Source: UBA1479 sp002706405 (GTDB lineage Bacteria; Pseudomonadota; Alphaproteobacteria; Rhodospirillales; Casp-alpha2). From it: a DNA stretch of 64,000 nucleotides. Shown here piece by piece: positions 26,753 to 35,032 of the stretch (position 1 is its first letter; every line of letters starts with the position of its first letter). The stretch covers positions 1 through 64,000 of the forward strand of contig CAXATO010000005.1 in NCBI GenBank assembly GCA_963972255.1, in the 5' to 3' direction. Both the position numbers and the translations under genes were made by a program. The notes beneath the pieces are model-generated. The model was given only the letters and a program-made list of their open reading frames with translations, made no database searches and was not told the origin of the DNA.

Positions 26753-27742
26753 ATGAAGACTTTTGTCAGAAAACTGCTGGGCGTCGGCATTACCGTCGGC
26801 CTGGTTTCCGGTTTCACGGCCATTGCGGGCAAGACCGCCTTGGCGTGGGAGCCGGTCAAGCCGATCCAATTCGTCGTGATGGCCGGCAAGGGCGGGGGCG
26901 CCGATAAGCTGGCGCGTCTGATCCAGTCGATCATCGAAAAGCATAAGCTGTCGCCGAAGCCGGTTACGCCGATCAACAAGCCCGGCGGTTCCGGTGCGGA
27001 AGCCCTTGTGTACATGAAGAACCACAAGGACGCCGACCATGCCATCATGGTTACCCTGAACAGCTTCTACACCACGCCCATGCGCCAGCCGAAGCTGGGT
27101 GTCGATCCGCTGACCTTCGCGCCGATCGCGCGGATGGCTGAAGACACCTTCGTGCTCTGGGTCCACAAGGACACCGGCATCAAGACCGTCGACGAATACG
27201 TCAAGGCCGCCAAGGCCGCCGGCAACAAGTGGATCATGGCCGGTACCGGTAAGGCTTCCGAAGACAACCTGCTCGCCGACTTCCTGAACGCGGCCTATGG
27301 CCTGAACATGAAGTACGTCCCCTACAAGGGCGGCGGCAAGGTTGCCAAGCAGTTGGCCGGTAAGCATGCCAACTCCACGGTCAACAACCCGTCGGAAGCT
27401 CTCGGCTTCTATGAAGCGGGTACGGTCGTGCCGCTGGCGTCGTTCACCGACGAGCGTCTGCCGATGTTCAAGGACACCCCCACCTTCAAGGAGCTGGGTC
27501 AGGACTTCGTCTATTACATGCAGCGTTCCGTCGTCGGTGCGCCGGGCATGAGCAAGGACGCGCTGGCCTTCTATCAGGGTGTGTTCAAGAAGGTCTATGA
27601 GTCGACCGAATGGCAGACCTACATCAAGAAGAAGAGCCTGCAGGGCGACCTGCTCCAGGGCGACGCGCTTGTCACCTATTGGAAGCGTGAAAACGAAGTG
27701 CATCGCAAGATGCTGGTCAAGATGGGCGCCATCAAAGGCTAA
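26753..27742 (+). CDS. tctC: Tripartite tricarboxylate transporter solute-binding protein (TctC family)
   Basis: 329 residues with a clear signal peptide: charged KTFVRK, hydrophobic stretch, and an ALA-W cleavage site near residue 31, so it is periplasmic. The mature protein starts with PIQFVVMAGKGGGADKLAR, the usual TctC N-lobe, and carries NKPGGSGAEALVYMKN near 80-95. TctC proteins are Venus-flytrap receptors for carboxylates, each with its own ligand. GGGAGG precedes the ATG. tctB and tctA follow in the canonical order. The neighbouring oxalate genes make oxalate or another small dicarboxylate a candidate ligand, by inference only. Confidence 0.93.
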   Translation: MKTFVRKLLGVGITVGLVSGFTAIAGKTALAWEPVKPIQFVVMAGKGGGADKLARLIQSIIEKHKLSPKPVTPINKPGGSGAEALVYMKNHKDADHAIMVTLNSFYTTPMRQPKLGVDPLTFAPIARMAEDTFVLWVHKDTGIKTVDEYVKAAKAAGNKWIMAGTGKASEDNLLADFLNAAYGLNMKYVPYKGGGKVAKQLAGKHANSTVNNPSEALGFYEAGTVVPLASFTDERLPMFKDTPTFKELGQDFVYYMQRSVVGAPGMSKDALAFYQGVFKKVYESTEWQTYIKKKSLQGDLLQGDALVTYWKRENEVHRKMLVKMGAIKG

Positions 27743-27789
27743 GTCCGTCTAGGTTCTGAAGAAACGATATAAGGGGAGGTCCCGTCGTC

Positions 27790-28287
27790 ATGCGTCGTGC
27801 TGAAATCATCACTGCTGTCCTGATGGCGGGCCTCTCCATATATCTTATGGTCAAGAGCGCCGAACTGCCCATCGGCTGGATCCCCGGCGAGGGACCCGGC
27901 GGCGGCTTCTGGCCCTTCTGGCTGGCCGCGATCATGCTCCTCTCGATCATCTGGGTGATGGTCAATTGGTTCCGCCGGACCAGCCCGCCTTCCAAGTCGG
28001 AAGACCCGTATCTCGATTCCTACGCCATGAAGATGTTTCTGCTTGTCGGCGGCGGCATCACCGGCATGATCGCCCTAGTCGATATCATCGGCATGCACCT
28101 GGCGGCGGCGGTGTTCCTGATCTACTACATCCGCTTCCTGGGCGGGCATTCGTGGAAGGTAACGTTGAGCGTCGCCATGCCCACGCCGGTCGTGACGTTC
28201 CTGTTTTTCGACATCGCCTTGCGCAAATTTCTGCCCACGGGGTTCATGGACCCCCTCTACATCCCGCTCTACGACTTTTTCCTCTAG
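27790..28287 (+). CDS. tctB: Tripartite tricarboxylate transporter small membrane subunit (TctB family)
   Basis: 165 residues with four hydrophobic segments (about 7-22, 38-56, 85-108 and 120-150), the standard topology of TctB. The loop IGWIPGEGPGGGFWPFWLA, near residues 36-54, is the typical G-P-G-F-F-P-like family motif after helix one. It assembles with TctA in the inner membrane. GGGGAGG lies nine bases before the ATG, and the gene is 47 bp after tctC. Confidence 0.92.
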   Translation: MRRAEIITAVLMAGLSIYLMVKSAELPIGWIPGEGPGGGFWPFWLAAIMLLSIIWVMVNWFRRTSPPSKSEDPYLDSYAMKMFLLVGGGITGMIALVDIIGMHLAAAVFLIYYIRFLGGHSWKVTLSVAMPTPVVTFLFFDIALRKFLPTGFMDPLYIPLYDFFL

Positions 28288-28337
28288 GCCTGTCGGACGG
28301 GAGGTCCCGGCCTAACGGGGCAGGAGCGGAAAAATCT

Positions 28338-28356
28338 CTGGTCTACAAAAGACCAG
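28338..28356 (+). other. Hairpin between tctB and tctA
   Basis: CTGGTCT (28338-28344) pairs perfectly with AGACCAG (28350-28356) across a 5-nt loop. No T-run follows. It lies in the 136-bp gap between the small and large membrane subunit genes and may be an mRNA processing or stability element. Confidence 0.35.
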
Positions 28357-28423
28357 GAACCACGAAACATGACGGTTACGCTGGCAACGATCGGCACCGT
28401 CCGGGGAAACAAAGTAAAGAACA

Positions 28424-29941
28424 ATGGAACTTATCGGTCTTCTGTCAGACGGTTTTCTGGTCGCTTTCGAGCCGCTTAACCTCGGCCTGATCGTGCTCGG
28501 TGTGGTCGTTGGTCTGTTCGTTGGCGCCATGCCCGGGCTGGGCTCCGTCAACGGTGTCGCCATTCTGCTGCCCATGACCTTCCTGGTGCCGCCGGCATCG
28601 GCCATCATGTTCCTGGCGGCGCTTTACTACGGTGCCATGTATGGCGGGGCGATTTCGTCCATTACGCTCGGCATTCCCGGCGCCTCGACGGCCGTGGCCA
28701 CGACCTTCGACGGCCGCCCGCTGGCCATGTCGGGCGAGGCCGACAAGGCGCTGATCGCGGCAGCCTTGGCGTCCTTCGCCGGCGGCACGATCTCCATCGT
28801 ACTGTTTACCCTGTTCGCGCCGCCCCTGGCGTCCGTCGCCCTGGACTTCGGTGATCCGGAAATCTTCTCGCTGATGATCCTGGCCTTCGCGACCTTCGTC
28901 GGTCTGTCCGGCGACGACATCGCCAAGACGATCTTTTCCATCTGTATCGGCATGGTGATGTCGGCAATCGGCTTCGATATCATTTCGGGCGAACCGCGCC
29001 TGGTGCTGTTCGACCTGATCGGCTTCCAATCCAAGATCAACTTCCTGGTGCTCGCCATCGGCATTTACGGCATCGGCGAAATGATGTGGACCATCGAGGT
29101 CAGCCGCGGCGACAACATGATGTCCAAGGTCACCGTGTCGGTCGAGCGGGTGATGAACAATCTCAAGATCATCTGGGGCACCTGGAAAGCCTGGCTGATG
29201 GGCTCGGTCCTCGGCTTCTTCGTCGGCATTCTGCCGGCGGCCGGCGCCACGCCGGGCTCGCTCATGGCCTACGGTGTCGCCAAAATGACGTCGCGCGAGC
29301 CGCACATGTTCGGCAAGGGCGCCGTCGAAGGCGTGGTTGCGCCGGAAGCGGCCAACAACGCGGCCTCCACCGGCTCCATGCTGCCCATGCTGACGCTGGG
29401 GATCCCCGGTTCGCCGACGACGGCGGTGCTGCTCGGCGGCATGGTCATTTGGGGGCTGCAGCCGGGTCCGCGTCTGTTCGTCACGGAAACGGATTTCGTG
29501 TGGGGCCTGATCGCGTCTCTCTACGCGGCGAACCTGTTCGCGGTCATCATCAACATCGCATTCATTCCGCTGTTCCTGTGGTTCCTCAAGACCCCGTTCA
29601 CCATCCTGGCGCCGCTGATCTTCGTGCTGTCCATGGTCGGCGGGTACGCGTCCACGGAACGCATGTTCGACGTCTGGTTGATGTTGATCCTGGGTGTCGG
29701 CGGCTATCTGTTGCGCAAGTTGGACTATCCGGTCGCCCCGGCGGTTCTGGCCATCGTGCTGGGCCCGATCGCGGAGCCGGCGCTGCGCCAGTCCCTGCTG
29801 ATTTCCGGCGGCGACGTCATGGTGTTCTTCAACCGGCCGATCGCCGGCCCGATCACCATCATCGCACTTGTGCTGTTGTTCCTGCCGGCGTTCCAACTGG
29901 TGTGGCGGCGCATGCGCGGTAAGGGGCAAGCCGCGGGTTGA
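28424..29941 (+). CDS. tctA: Tripartite tricarboxylate transporter large permease (TctA family)
   Basis: 505 residues, about twelve helices, the normal TctA size. The two family signatures are present: GAMPGLGSVNGVAILLPMTF near residues 30-50 and its internal repeat ILPAAGATPGSLMAYGVAK near 265-285, each followed by similar helical bundles, plus YGAMYGGAISSITLGIPGAS near 70-90. The complex imports its ligand with an ion gradient. The Shine-Dalgarno sequence is weak, so expression may rely on the tctB transcript structure upstream. The next gene is the divergent-looking but co-oriented GntR regulator 202 bp later. Confidence 0.95.
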   Translation: MELIGLLSDGFLVAFEPLNLGLIVLGVVVGLFVGAMPGLGSVNGVAILLPMTFLVPPASAIMFLAALYYGAMYGGAISSITLGIPGASTAVATTFDGRPLAMSGEADKALIAAALASFAGGTISIVLFTLFAPPLASVALDFGDPEIFSLMILAFATFVGLSGDDIAKTIFSICIGMVMSAIGFDIISGEPRLVLFDLIGFQSKINFLVLAIGIYGIGEMMWTIEVSRGDNMMSKVTVSVERVMNNLKIIWGTWKAWLMGSVLGFFVGILPAAGATPGSLMAYGVAKMTSREPHMFGKGAVEGVVAPEAANNAASTGSMLPMLTLGIPGSPTTAVLLGGMVIWGLQPGPRLFVTETDFVWGLIASLYAANLFAVIINIAFIPLFLWFLKTPFTILAPLIFVLSMVGGYASTERMFDVWLMLILGVGGYLLRKLDYPVAPAVLAIVLGPIAEPALRQSLLISGGDVMVFFNRPIAGPITIIALVLLFLPAFQLVWRRMRGKGQAAG

Positions 29942-30036
29942 TGTGACAAAACCGGTCGGGGCCGAGGAGGGCCCCGTCCGGCGTCGCGGGAGGTGATGTT
30001 AAGGGCGTAAAGTGCTGGCTTCTGGTTTCTGGTGTA

Positions 30037-30046
30037 TTGTATACCA
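30037..30046 (+). promoter_or_regulatory. GTATAC-type operator upstream of the GntR regulator
   Basis: TTGTATACCA lies 98 bp before the regulator start; its left half ATTGTATAC matches the site at 49833. Autoregulation of the GntR gene and the following oxc-frc operon is the simplest reading. Confidence 0.45.
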
Positions 30047-30143
30047 CAGTGAAAGCGGCTATACCCTCGGCCAACCTGGCCGAGGACAAGTGGGAACCCG
30101 GCCGGCAACTCGATCAACTTAGGGGACACCCCGGGACAAGGCC

Positions 30144-30872
30144 ATGGAAAGAGAAGCCGAAAGCATCACCGAGACGGAAGCGACGGGATCACCTGGTCTG
30201 GTCGTTCAGCCCATCGACGCCAATTTCTCGCTGAAGGATCGGATCTACGATTCCTTGAAGCAGGCCATCACGTCCATGAACATCTATGCTGAGGATGCCG
30301 AGCTTCGCCTCGACGAACGCAAGCTGTCGGAACAGCTTGAGATCAGCCGCACCCCAATTCGCGAGGCCCTGGCGAGGCTGGAGCAGGAAGGCCTGGTCCA
30401 CATCGTTCCGCGCAAGGGCGTGTTCATCGTCCGCAAGACCAAGCGCGAAGTTCTGGAGATGATCACCGTCTGGGCGGCGCTGGAAAGCATGGCCGCGCGC
30501 CTGGCCACGGAAGTCGCCTCCGACCAGGACATCGCCGAACTGCGCACCATGTTCGCCGATGTCGAAAGCGAAGAGGCCAAGGCCGCGATCGATGAGTATT
30601 CGTCGAAGAACATTCGCTTCCATCAGGCGATCCTGAAGCTCGGCGGCTGCAAGCTGATCCAGGACATGTCCGACAATCTGTTTATCCATATGCGTTCGAT
30701 CCGCGCCCGCACCATCTCTGAGGGCGACCGCGCCAAGCGGTCCGTGATCGACCATATGAACATCATCGAGGCGCTCGAACATCGCGACGCCGAGTTGGCT
30801 GAACGGCTGGTCCGGGAGCATTCCATGAACCTGGCCCGGCATATCGAACAACATGTGGATTATTTGGATTAG
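30144..30872 (+). CDS. GntR-family regulator with FCD domain
   Basis: 242 residues. After an acidic N-terminal tail, the winged helix covers about 28-95 (KDRIYDSLKQAITS, LSEQLEISRTPIREALARLE, VPRKGVFIV); an FCD effector domain fills about 102-230, with FHQAILKLGGCKLIQD and a late conserved HMNIIEALEHRDAE that supply metal/ligand-binding His residues. FCD regulators usually sense small organic acids. It begins the oxc-frc gene group, 87 bp before oxc on the same strand, and its own upstream region bears a GTATAC palindrome. Oxalate, oxalyl-CoA or formate status are plausible signals, not shown by the sequence. Confidence 0.9.
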   Translation: MEREAESITETEATGSPGLVVQPIDANFSLKDRIYDSLKQAITSMNIYAEDAELRLDERKLSEQLEISRTPIREALARLEQEGLVHIVPRKGVFIVRKTKREVLEMITVWAALESMAARLATEVASDQDIAELRTMFADVESEEAKAAIDEYSSKNIRFHQAILKLGGCKLIQDMSDNLFIHMRSIRARTISEGDRAKRSVIDHMNIIEALEHRDAELAERLVREHSMNLARHIEQHVDYLD

Positions 30873-30958
30873 GAACGACCCGTCGGGTGCTCCGGTCTGC
30901 CATCGGCAGGCGGGGCCTTGGCCTCGGTCCAGCAGAGACCGCAAGGGAGAATAAAGAA

Positions 30959-32698
30959 ATGGCAACCACGGCAACCGACACGCAGACGCAGGAGGCCCCC
31001 GAGGCCGGTGCGCTTACGGACGGCTTTCACCTCGTCATCGATGCGCTGAAGCTGAACGGCATCAACAACATCTACAACGTACCGGGGATTCCGATCACCG
31101 ACCTGGGCCGCTTCATGCAGGCCGAGGGCATGCGCGTTTTGTCGTTCCGCCATGAACAGCATGCGGGCTATGCCGCCGCCATCGCCGGCTACCTGACCCA
31201 GAAGCCGGGTGTCTGCCTGACCGTTTCGGCGCCGGGCTTCCTCAACGGCCTGACCTCGCTGGCGCATGCCACGACCAACTGCTATCCGATGATCCTGATT
31301 TCCGGCTCGTCCGAGCGGGAAATCGTCGACCTGATGCAGGGCGATTACGAGGAAATGGACCAGCTCGCCATCGCCAAGCCGCTGTGCAAGGCGGCCTATC
31401 GCGTGCTGCATGCCGAAGACATCGGCATCGCCGTCGCGCGGGCCATCCGCGCCGCCGTGTCGGGCCGTCCGGGCGGGGTCTATCTCGACCTGCCGGCGGC
31501 CCTCCTGGGCCAGACCATGGATGCCCTGAAAGGCCAGCAGTCGCTGGTCAAGGTCATCGACCCGTCTCCGGCGCAACTGCCGGCACCGGAAGCGGTCACC
31601 CGCGCGCTCGATGTCCTGAAGGCTGCCAAGAAGCCGCTCATCATCCTGGGCAAAGGGGCCGCCTATTCCCAGGCCGACGACAAGATCCGCGAACTCGTCG
31701 AAAAATCCGGCATTCCCTACATCGCCATGAGCATGGCGAAGGGCCTGCTGCCGGACGATCACGATCTTTACGCCGGCGCCGCGCGCTCCCTGGTTCTGAA
31801 GGAATCGGACACGGTCATGCTGATCGGCGCCCGGCTCAACTGGCTGCTCAGCCACGGCAAGGGCAAGCAGTGGGGCGATGCGCCGAAGAAATTCGTGCAT
31901 ATCGACATCGATCCCAAGGAAATGGATTCCAACGTCGAAATCGCGGCCCCCATGGTCGGTGACATCGCGTCCTGCGTCGGCTTGCTGCTCGACGGCATGG
32001 GCGGCGACTGGAAAACCCCGCCGGCCGACTGGATCAACGCGGTCAAGGCCAAGCGCGACGCCAACGTCGAGAAAATGGCGCCCCGCCTGCAGAACAACAA
32101 CGTGCCCATGGATTTCCACGGCGCGCTGGGCGTGCTCAAGCGCATCGTCGCCGACAACCCGGACATGGTCCTGGTCAACGAAGGGGCCAACACCCTCGAT
32201 TTCGCGCGCTCCATCATCGACATGTTCAAGCCGCGCAAGCGCCTGGACGTCGGTACCTGGGGCGTCATGGGGATCGGCATGGGCCAGGCCATCGCGGCGG
32301 CGGTCGAAACCGGTGAACAGGTGCTGTGCATCGAAGGCGATAGCGCGTTCGGCTTCTCCGGCATGGAGATCGAAACCATCTGTCGCTACAACCTGCCGGT
32401 CTGCGTTGTCATCTTCAATAACGGCGGCATCTATCGCGGGACCGACAAGAACCCGACGGGCGGCGCCGACGTGGCGCCGACCGTGTTCGTCAAGGATGCG
32501 CGCTACGACAAGATGATGGAGGCCTTCGGTGGCCTCGGCTTCTACGCGACATCCCCGGACGAACTGAACCAGGCGGTGACCGAGGCCATCAAGGCCGGCC
32601 GGCCGGCTCTGGTTAACGCCGTCATCGATGAAAACGCCGGCACGGAAAGCGGGCGCATCGGCAATCTGAACCCGCAGAGCGTCGTTGCGAAGAAGTAA
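30959..32698 (+). CDS. oxc: Oxalyl-CoA decarboxylase
   Basis: Thiamine-diphosphate enzyme converting oxalyl-CoA to formyl-CoA and CO2. 579 residues from ATG at 30959, preceded by GGGAGA; the frame is open upstream but that part lacks conservation. The N-terminal PYR domain begins LTDGFHLVIDALKLNG and carries the cofactor-activating Glu in FRHEQHAGYAAAIAGYL (about residue 58). The central domain includes an ADP/CoA-related region typical of this enzyme. The C-terminal ThDP motif is GDSAFGFSGMEIET with NNGGIYRG downstream, practically diagnostic for oxalyl-CoA decarboxylase. It precedes frc by 41 bp. Confidence 0.96.
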   Translation: MATTATDTQTQEAPEAGALTDGFHLVIDALKLNGINNIYNVPGIPITDLGRFMQAEGMRVLSFRHEQHAGYAAAIAGYLTQKPGVCLTVSAPGFLNGLTSLAHATTNCYPMILISGSSEREIVDLMQGDYEEMDQLAIAKPLCKAAYRVLHAEDIGIAVARAIRAAVSGRPGGVYLDLPAALLGQTMDALKGQQSLVKVIDPSPAQLPAPEAVTRALDVLKAAKKPLIILGKGAAYSQADDKIRELVEKSGIPYIAMSMAKGLLPDDHDLYAGAARSLVLKESDTVMLIGARLNWLLSHGKGKQWGDAPKKFVHIDIDPKEMDSNVEIAAPMVGDIASCVGLLLDGMGGDWKTPPADWINAVKAKRDANVEKMAPRLQNNNVPMDFHGALGVLKRIVADNPDMVLVNEGANTLDFARSIIDMFKPRKRLDVGTWGVMGIGMGQAIAAAVETGEQVLCIEGDSAFGFSGMEIETICRYNLPVCVVIFNNGGIYRGTDKNPTGGADVAPTVFVKDARYDKMMEAFGGLGFYATSPDELNQAVTEAIKAGRPALVNAVIDENAGTESGRIGNLNPQSVVAKK

Positions 32699-32739
32699 CG
32701 CAGCTCTATTCGATCAAAACTGAATAACGGGAACGAACA

Positions 32740-33984
32740 ATGAAAGCTCTCGAAGGCGTCAAAATTCTCGATATGACCCATGTGCAGTCGGGTCCCACCT
32801 GCACCCAGCTTCTGGCCTGGTTCGGGGCCGACGTGATCAAGGTGGAACGTCCCGGTGTTGGCGACGCAACCCGCAAGCAGCTGGTCGACGTGCCTGGCGC
32901 CGACTCGCTCTACTTCACCATGCTGAACCACAACAAGCGCTCGGTGACCCTGAACACCAAGTCCGACGAGGGCAAGGCGATCTTCACCAAGCTGATCCAG
33001 CATTGCGACGTGATGGTCGAGAACTTCGCCCCGGGGGCGTTGGACCGCATGGGCTTCTCCTGGGAGAAGATTCAGGAAATCAACCCGCGCATGATCTATG
33101 CCTCGGTCAAGGGCTTCGGCCCCGGCCCCTATTCGGAATGCAAGGTCTATGAAAACGTCGCGCAATGCGCCGGCGGCTCGGCCTCGACGACCGGCATGCT
33201 GGGCGACGTTCCCATGGTCACCGGGGCGCAGATCGGCGACAGCGGCACGGGCCTGCACCTGGCGCTGGGCATCGTCACGGCGCTGTATCAGCGCACCCAT
33301 TCGGGCAAGGGCCAGCGCGTCGAATGCGCCATGCAGGACAGCGTCCTGAACCTGTGCCGCGTCAAGCTGCGCGACCAGCAGCGCCTGAAGGCCGGTCCGC
33401 TGACCGAATACTCCCAGTACGGCGAAGGCATTCCCTTCGGCGATGCCACGCCGCGCGCGGGCAACGATTCCGGCGGCGGCCAGCCGGGCCGCATTCTGAA
33501 GTGCAAGGGCTGGGAAACCGATCCCAACGCCTATACATACTTCATCACCCAGGCCGCCGTGTGGGAGAAGATCTGCGACGTCATCGGCAAGCCCGAATGG
33601 AAGACGGACGAGGATTTCGCCACCCCGAAGGCGCGCCTGCCGCGTCTCAACCAGATCTTCGGTGCGATCGAAGACTGGACCATGACCAAGACCAAGTTCG
33701 AAGTCATGGAAATCTGCAACCCGCTGGACATCCCCGTCGGCCCGATCCTGTCCATGAAGGAAATCGCCGAAGAGCCGAGCCTGCGCGACACCGGCACGGT
33801 GGTCGAAGTCGACCATCCGGAACGCGGCGCCTACCTCACGGTCGGCAATCCGATCAAGCTGTCCGATTGTCCGGCCGACGTGAAGCGCTCGCCGCTATTA
33901 GGTGAGCATACGGACGAGATTTTGGCGGAAATCGGCCTTAATCCCGACGAAATCGAAGCCGCGAAGTCGGGCGGCGCAGTCTGA
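32740..33984 (+). CDS. frc: Formyl-CoA:oxalate CoA-transferase
   Basis: Class III CoA transferase moving CoA from formyl-CoA to oxalate, closing the cycle with oxalyl-CoA decarboxylase. 414 residues. The catalytic Asp is Asp167 in QIGDSGTGLHLALGI (equivalent to Asp169 of the Oxalobacter enzyme), and the mobile glycine loop appears as SGGGQPGRIL near residues 245-255. KALEGVKILDMTHVQSGPT at the N-terminus is the family opening. It could also accept succinyl-CoA-derived CoA. Together with oxc it turns oxalate into formate and CO2, consuming a proton. Confidence 0.96.
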   Translation: MKALEGVKILDMTHVQSGPTCTQLLAWFGADVIKVERPGVGDATRKQLVDVPGADSLYFTMLNHNKRSVTLNTKSDEGKAIFTKLIQHCDVMVENFAPGALDRMGFSWEKIQEINPRMIYASVKGFGPGPYSECKVYENVAQCAGGSASTTGMLGDVPMVTGAQIGDSGTGLHLALGIVTALYQRTHSGKGQRVECAMQDSVLNLCRVKLRDQQRLKAGPLTEYSQYGEGIPFGDATPRAGNDSGGGQPGRILKCKGWETDPNAYTYFITQAAVWEKICDVIGKPEWKTDEDFATPKARLPRLNQIFGAIEDWTMTKTKFEVMEICNPLDIPVGPILSMKEIAEEPSLRDTGTVVEVDHPERGAYLTVGNPIKLSDCPADVKRSPLLGEHTDEILAEIGLNPDEIEAAKSGGAV

Positions 33985-34033
33985 TCGCCCCCCGTTCGCC
34001 ACGAAACACAAAGACCCCTAAGGGAGGACCCTC

Positions 34034-34957
34034 ATGCGATTGATCCTTAACGGCCAGCAGGCCTTCGGCAAGGCCACGTTGGAAGCGATCTTGGAAAAGG
34101 GCGCGGACGAAATCGTTGGCGTGTTCTGCGCGCCCGACAAGGAAGGCAAGCCCGTCGACCCGGTGAAGGAATTCGCCCTGGAAAAGGGGCTGCCACTGTT
34201 TCAGCCGCCGAACTACACGGACAAGGAAGTTCTCGACCATATGCGGTCGTTGAACGCCGATCTGATGGTCATGGCCTATATGATCATCTTCGTGCCGGAA
34301 GAAGCGCGCGACATCCCGACCCATGGGTCGATCTGCTTCCACCCGTCCCTGCTGCCGAAGCACCGCGGCCCGTCGTCCATCAACTGGCCGATCATCGGCG
34401 GTGCGACGGAAACCGGGATCACCATCTTCTGGCCGGATGACGGCCTCGACGAAGGGTTCATCCTGCATCAGGACAAGGTCGCGATCGGTCCCGACGATAC
34501 GCTCGGCGACATCTATTTCGGCAAGATCTTCGACCGCGGTGTGGCGATGATGTTGGAAGCCATCGACATGGTGAAGGCCGGCAACCCGCCGAAGATCCCC
34601 CAGAACGAAGACGAAGCGACCTACGAATCCTGGTGCCGCAAGAAGGACATGCAGATCGATTGGTCGAAGCCCGTCGCCGAAGTCTACAACCAGATCCGCG
34701 GCTGCAACCCGCAACCGGGGGCCTGGACCACGATCGACGGCAACGAACTGTCGATCTTCGACAGCCGCAAGGTTGATGGCGATACCGGCGGCAAGCCCGG
34801 CGAGGTCGTCGGCATCGAAGACGACCATATCCTGGTCGCGGCTCCCGGCGGCGCCGTCAAAGTGATGCGCCTGCGCCCCCATGACGACAAGAAGATCACC
34901 GCAGCCGAGTACGTGGCCAAAGTCGGCCTGCAGAAAGGGAAGGTGCTGGGCGCCTGA
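34034..34957 (+). CDS. Folate-type formyltransferase resembling the hydrolase domain of 10-formyl-THF dehydrogenase
   Basis: 307 residues: formyltransferase N-domain (about 1-180) and Fmt-type C-domain (about 205-300). The active-site loop FHPSLLPKHRGPSSINWPII and the GITIFWPDDGLDEG stretch carry the catalytic His and Asp. These sequences match the N-terminal hydrolase domain of ALDH1L1-type enzymes much better than initiator tRNA formyltransferase, which has N-x-H-A-S-L. Likely chemistry is on 10-formyl-THF; hydrolysis, or formyl transfer between formyl-CoA and THF, are both conceivable. It lies between frc and formate-THF ligase, so a role in C1 disposal from oxalate is strongly suggested. 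Confidence 0.85.
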   Translation: MRLILNGQQAFGKATLEAILEKGADEIVGVFCAPDKEGKPVDPVKEFALEKGLPLFQPPNYTDKEVLDHMRSLNADLMVMAYMIIFVPEEARDIPTHGSICFHPSLLPKHRGPSSINWPIIGGATETGITIFWPDDGLDEGFILHQDKVAIGPDDTLGDIYFGKIFDRGVAMMLEAIDMVKAGNPPKIPQNEDEATYESWCRKKDMQIDWSKPVAEVYNQIRGCNPQPGAWTTIDGNELSIFDSRKVDGDTGGKPGEVVGIEDDHILVAAPGGAVKVMRLRPHDDKKITAAEYVAKVGLQKGKVLGA

Positions 34958-35032
34958 TCGGCGGCCGGCATCGACCAGAGGAAACAACCCAGGCTACCCA
35001 GAGATCCCGAAAGAGGGACGCGAGAGGAAACC

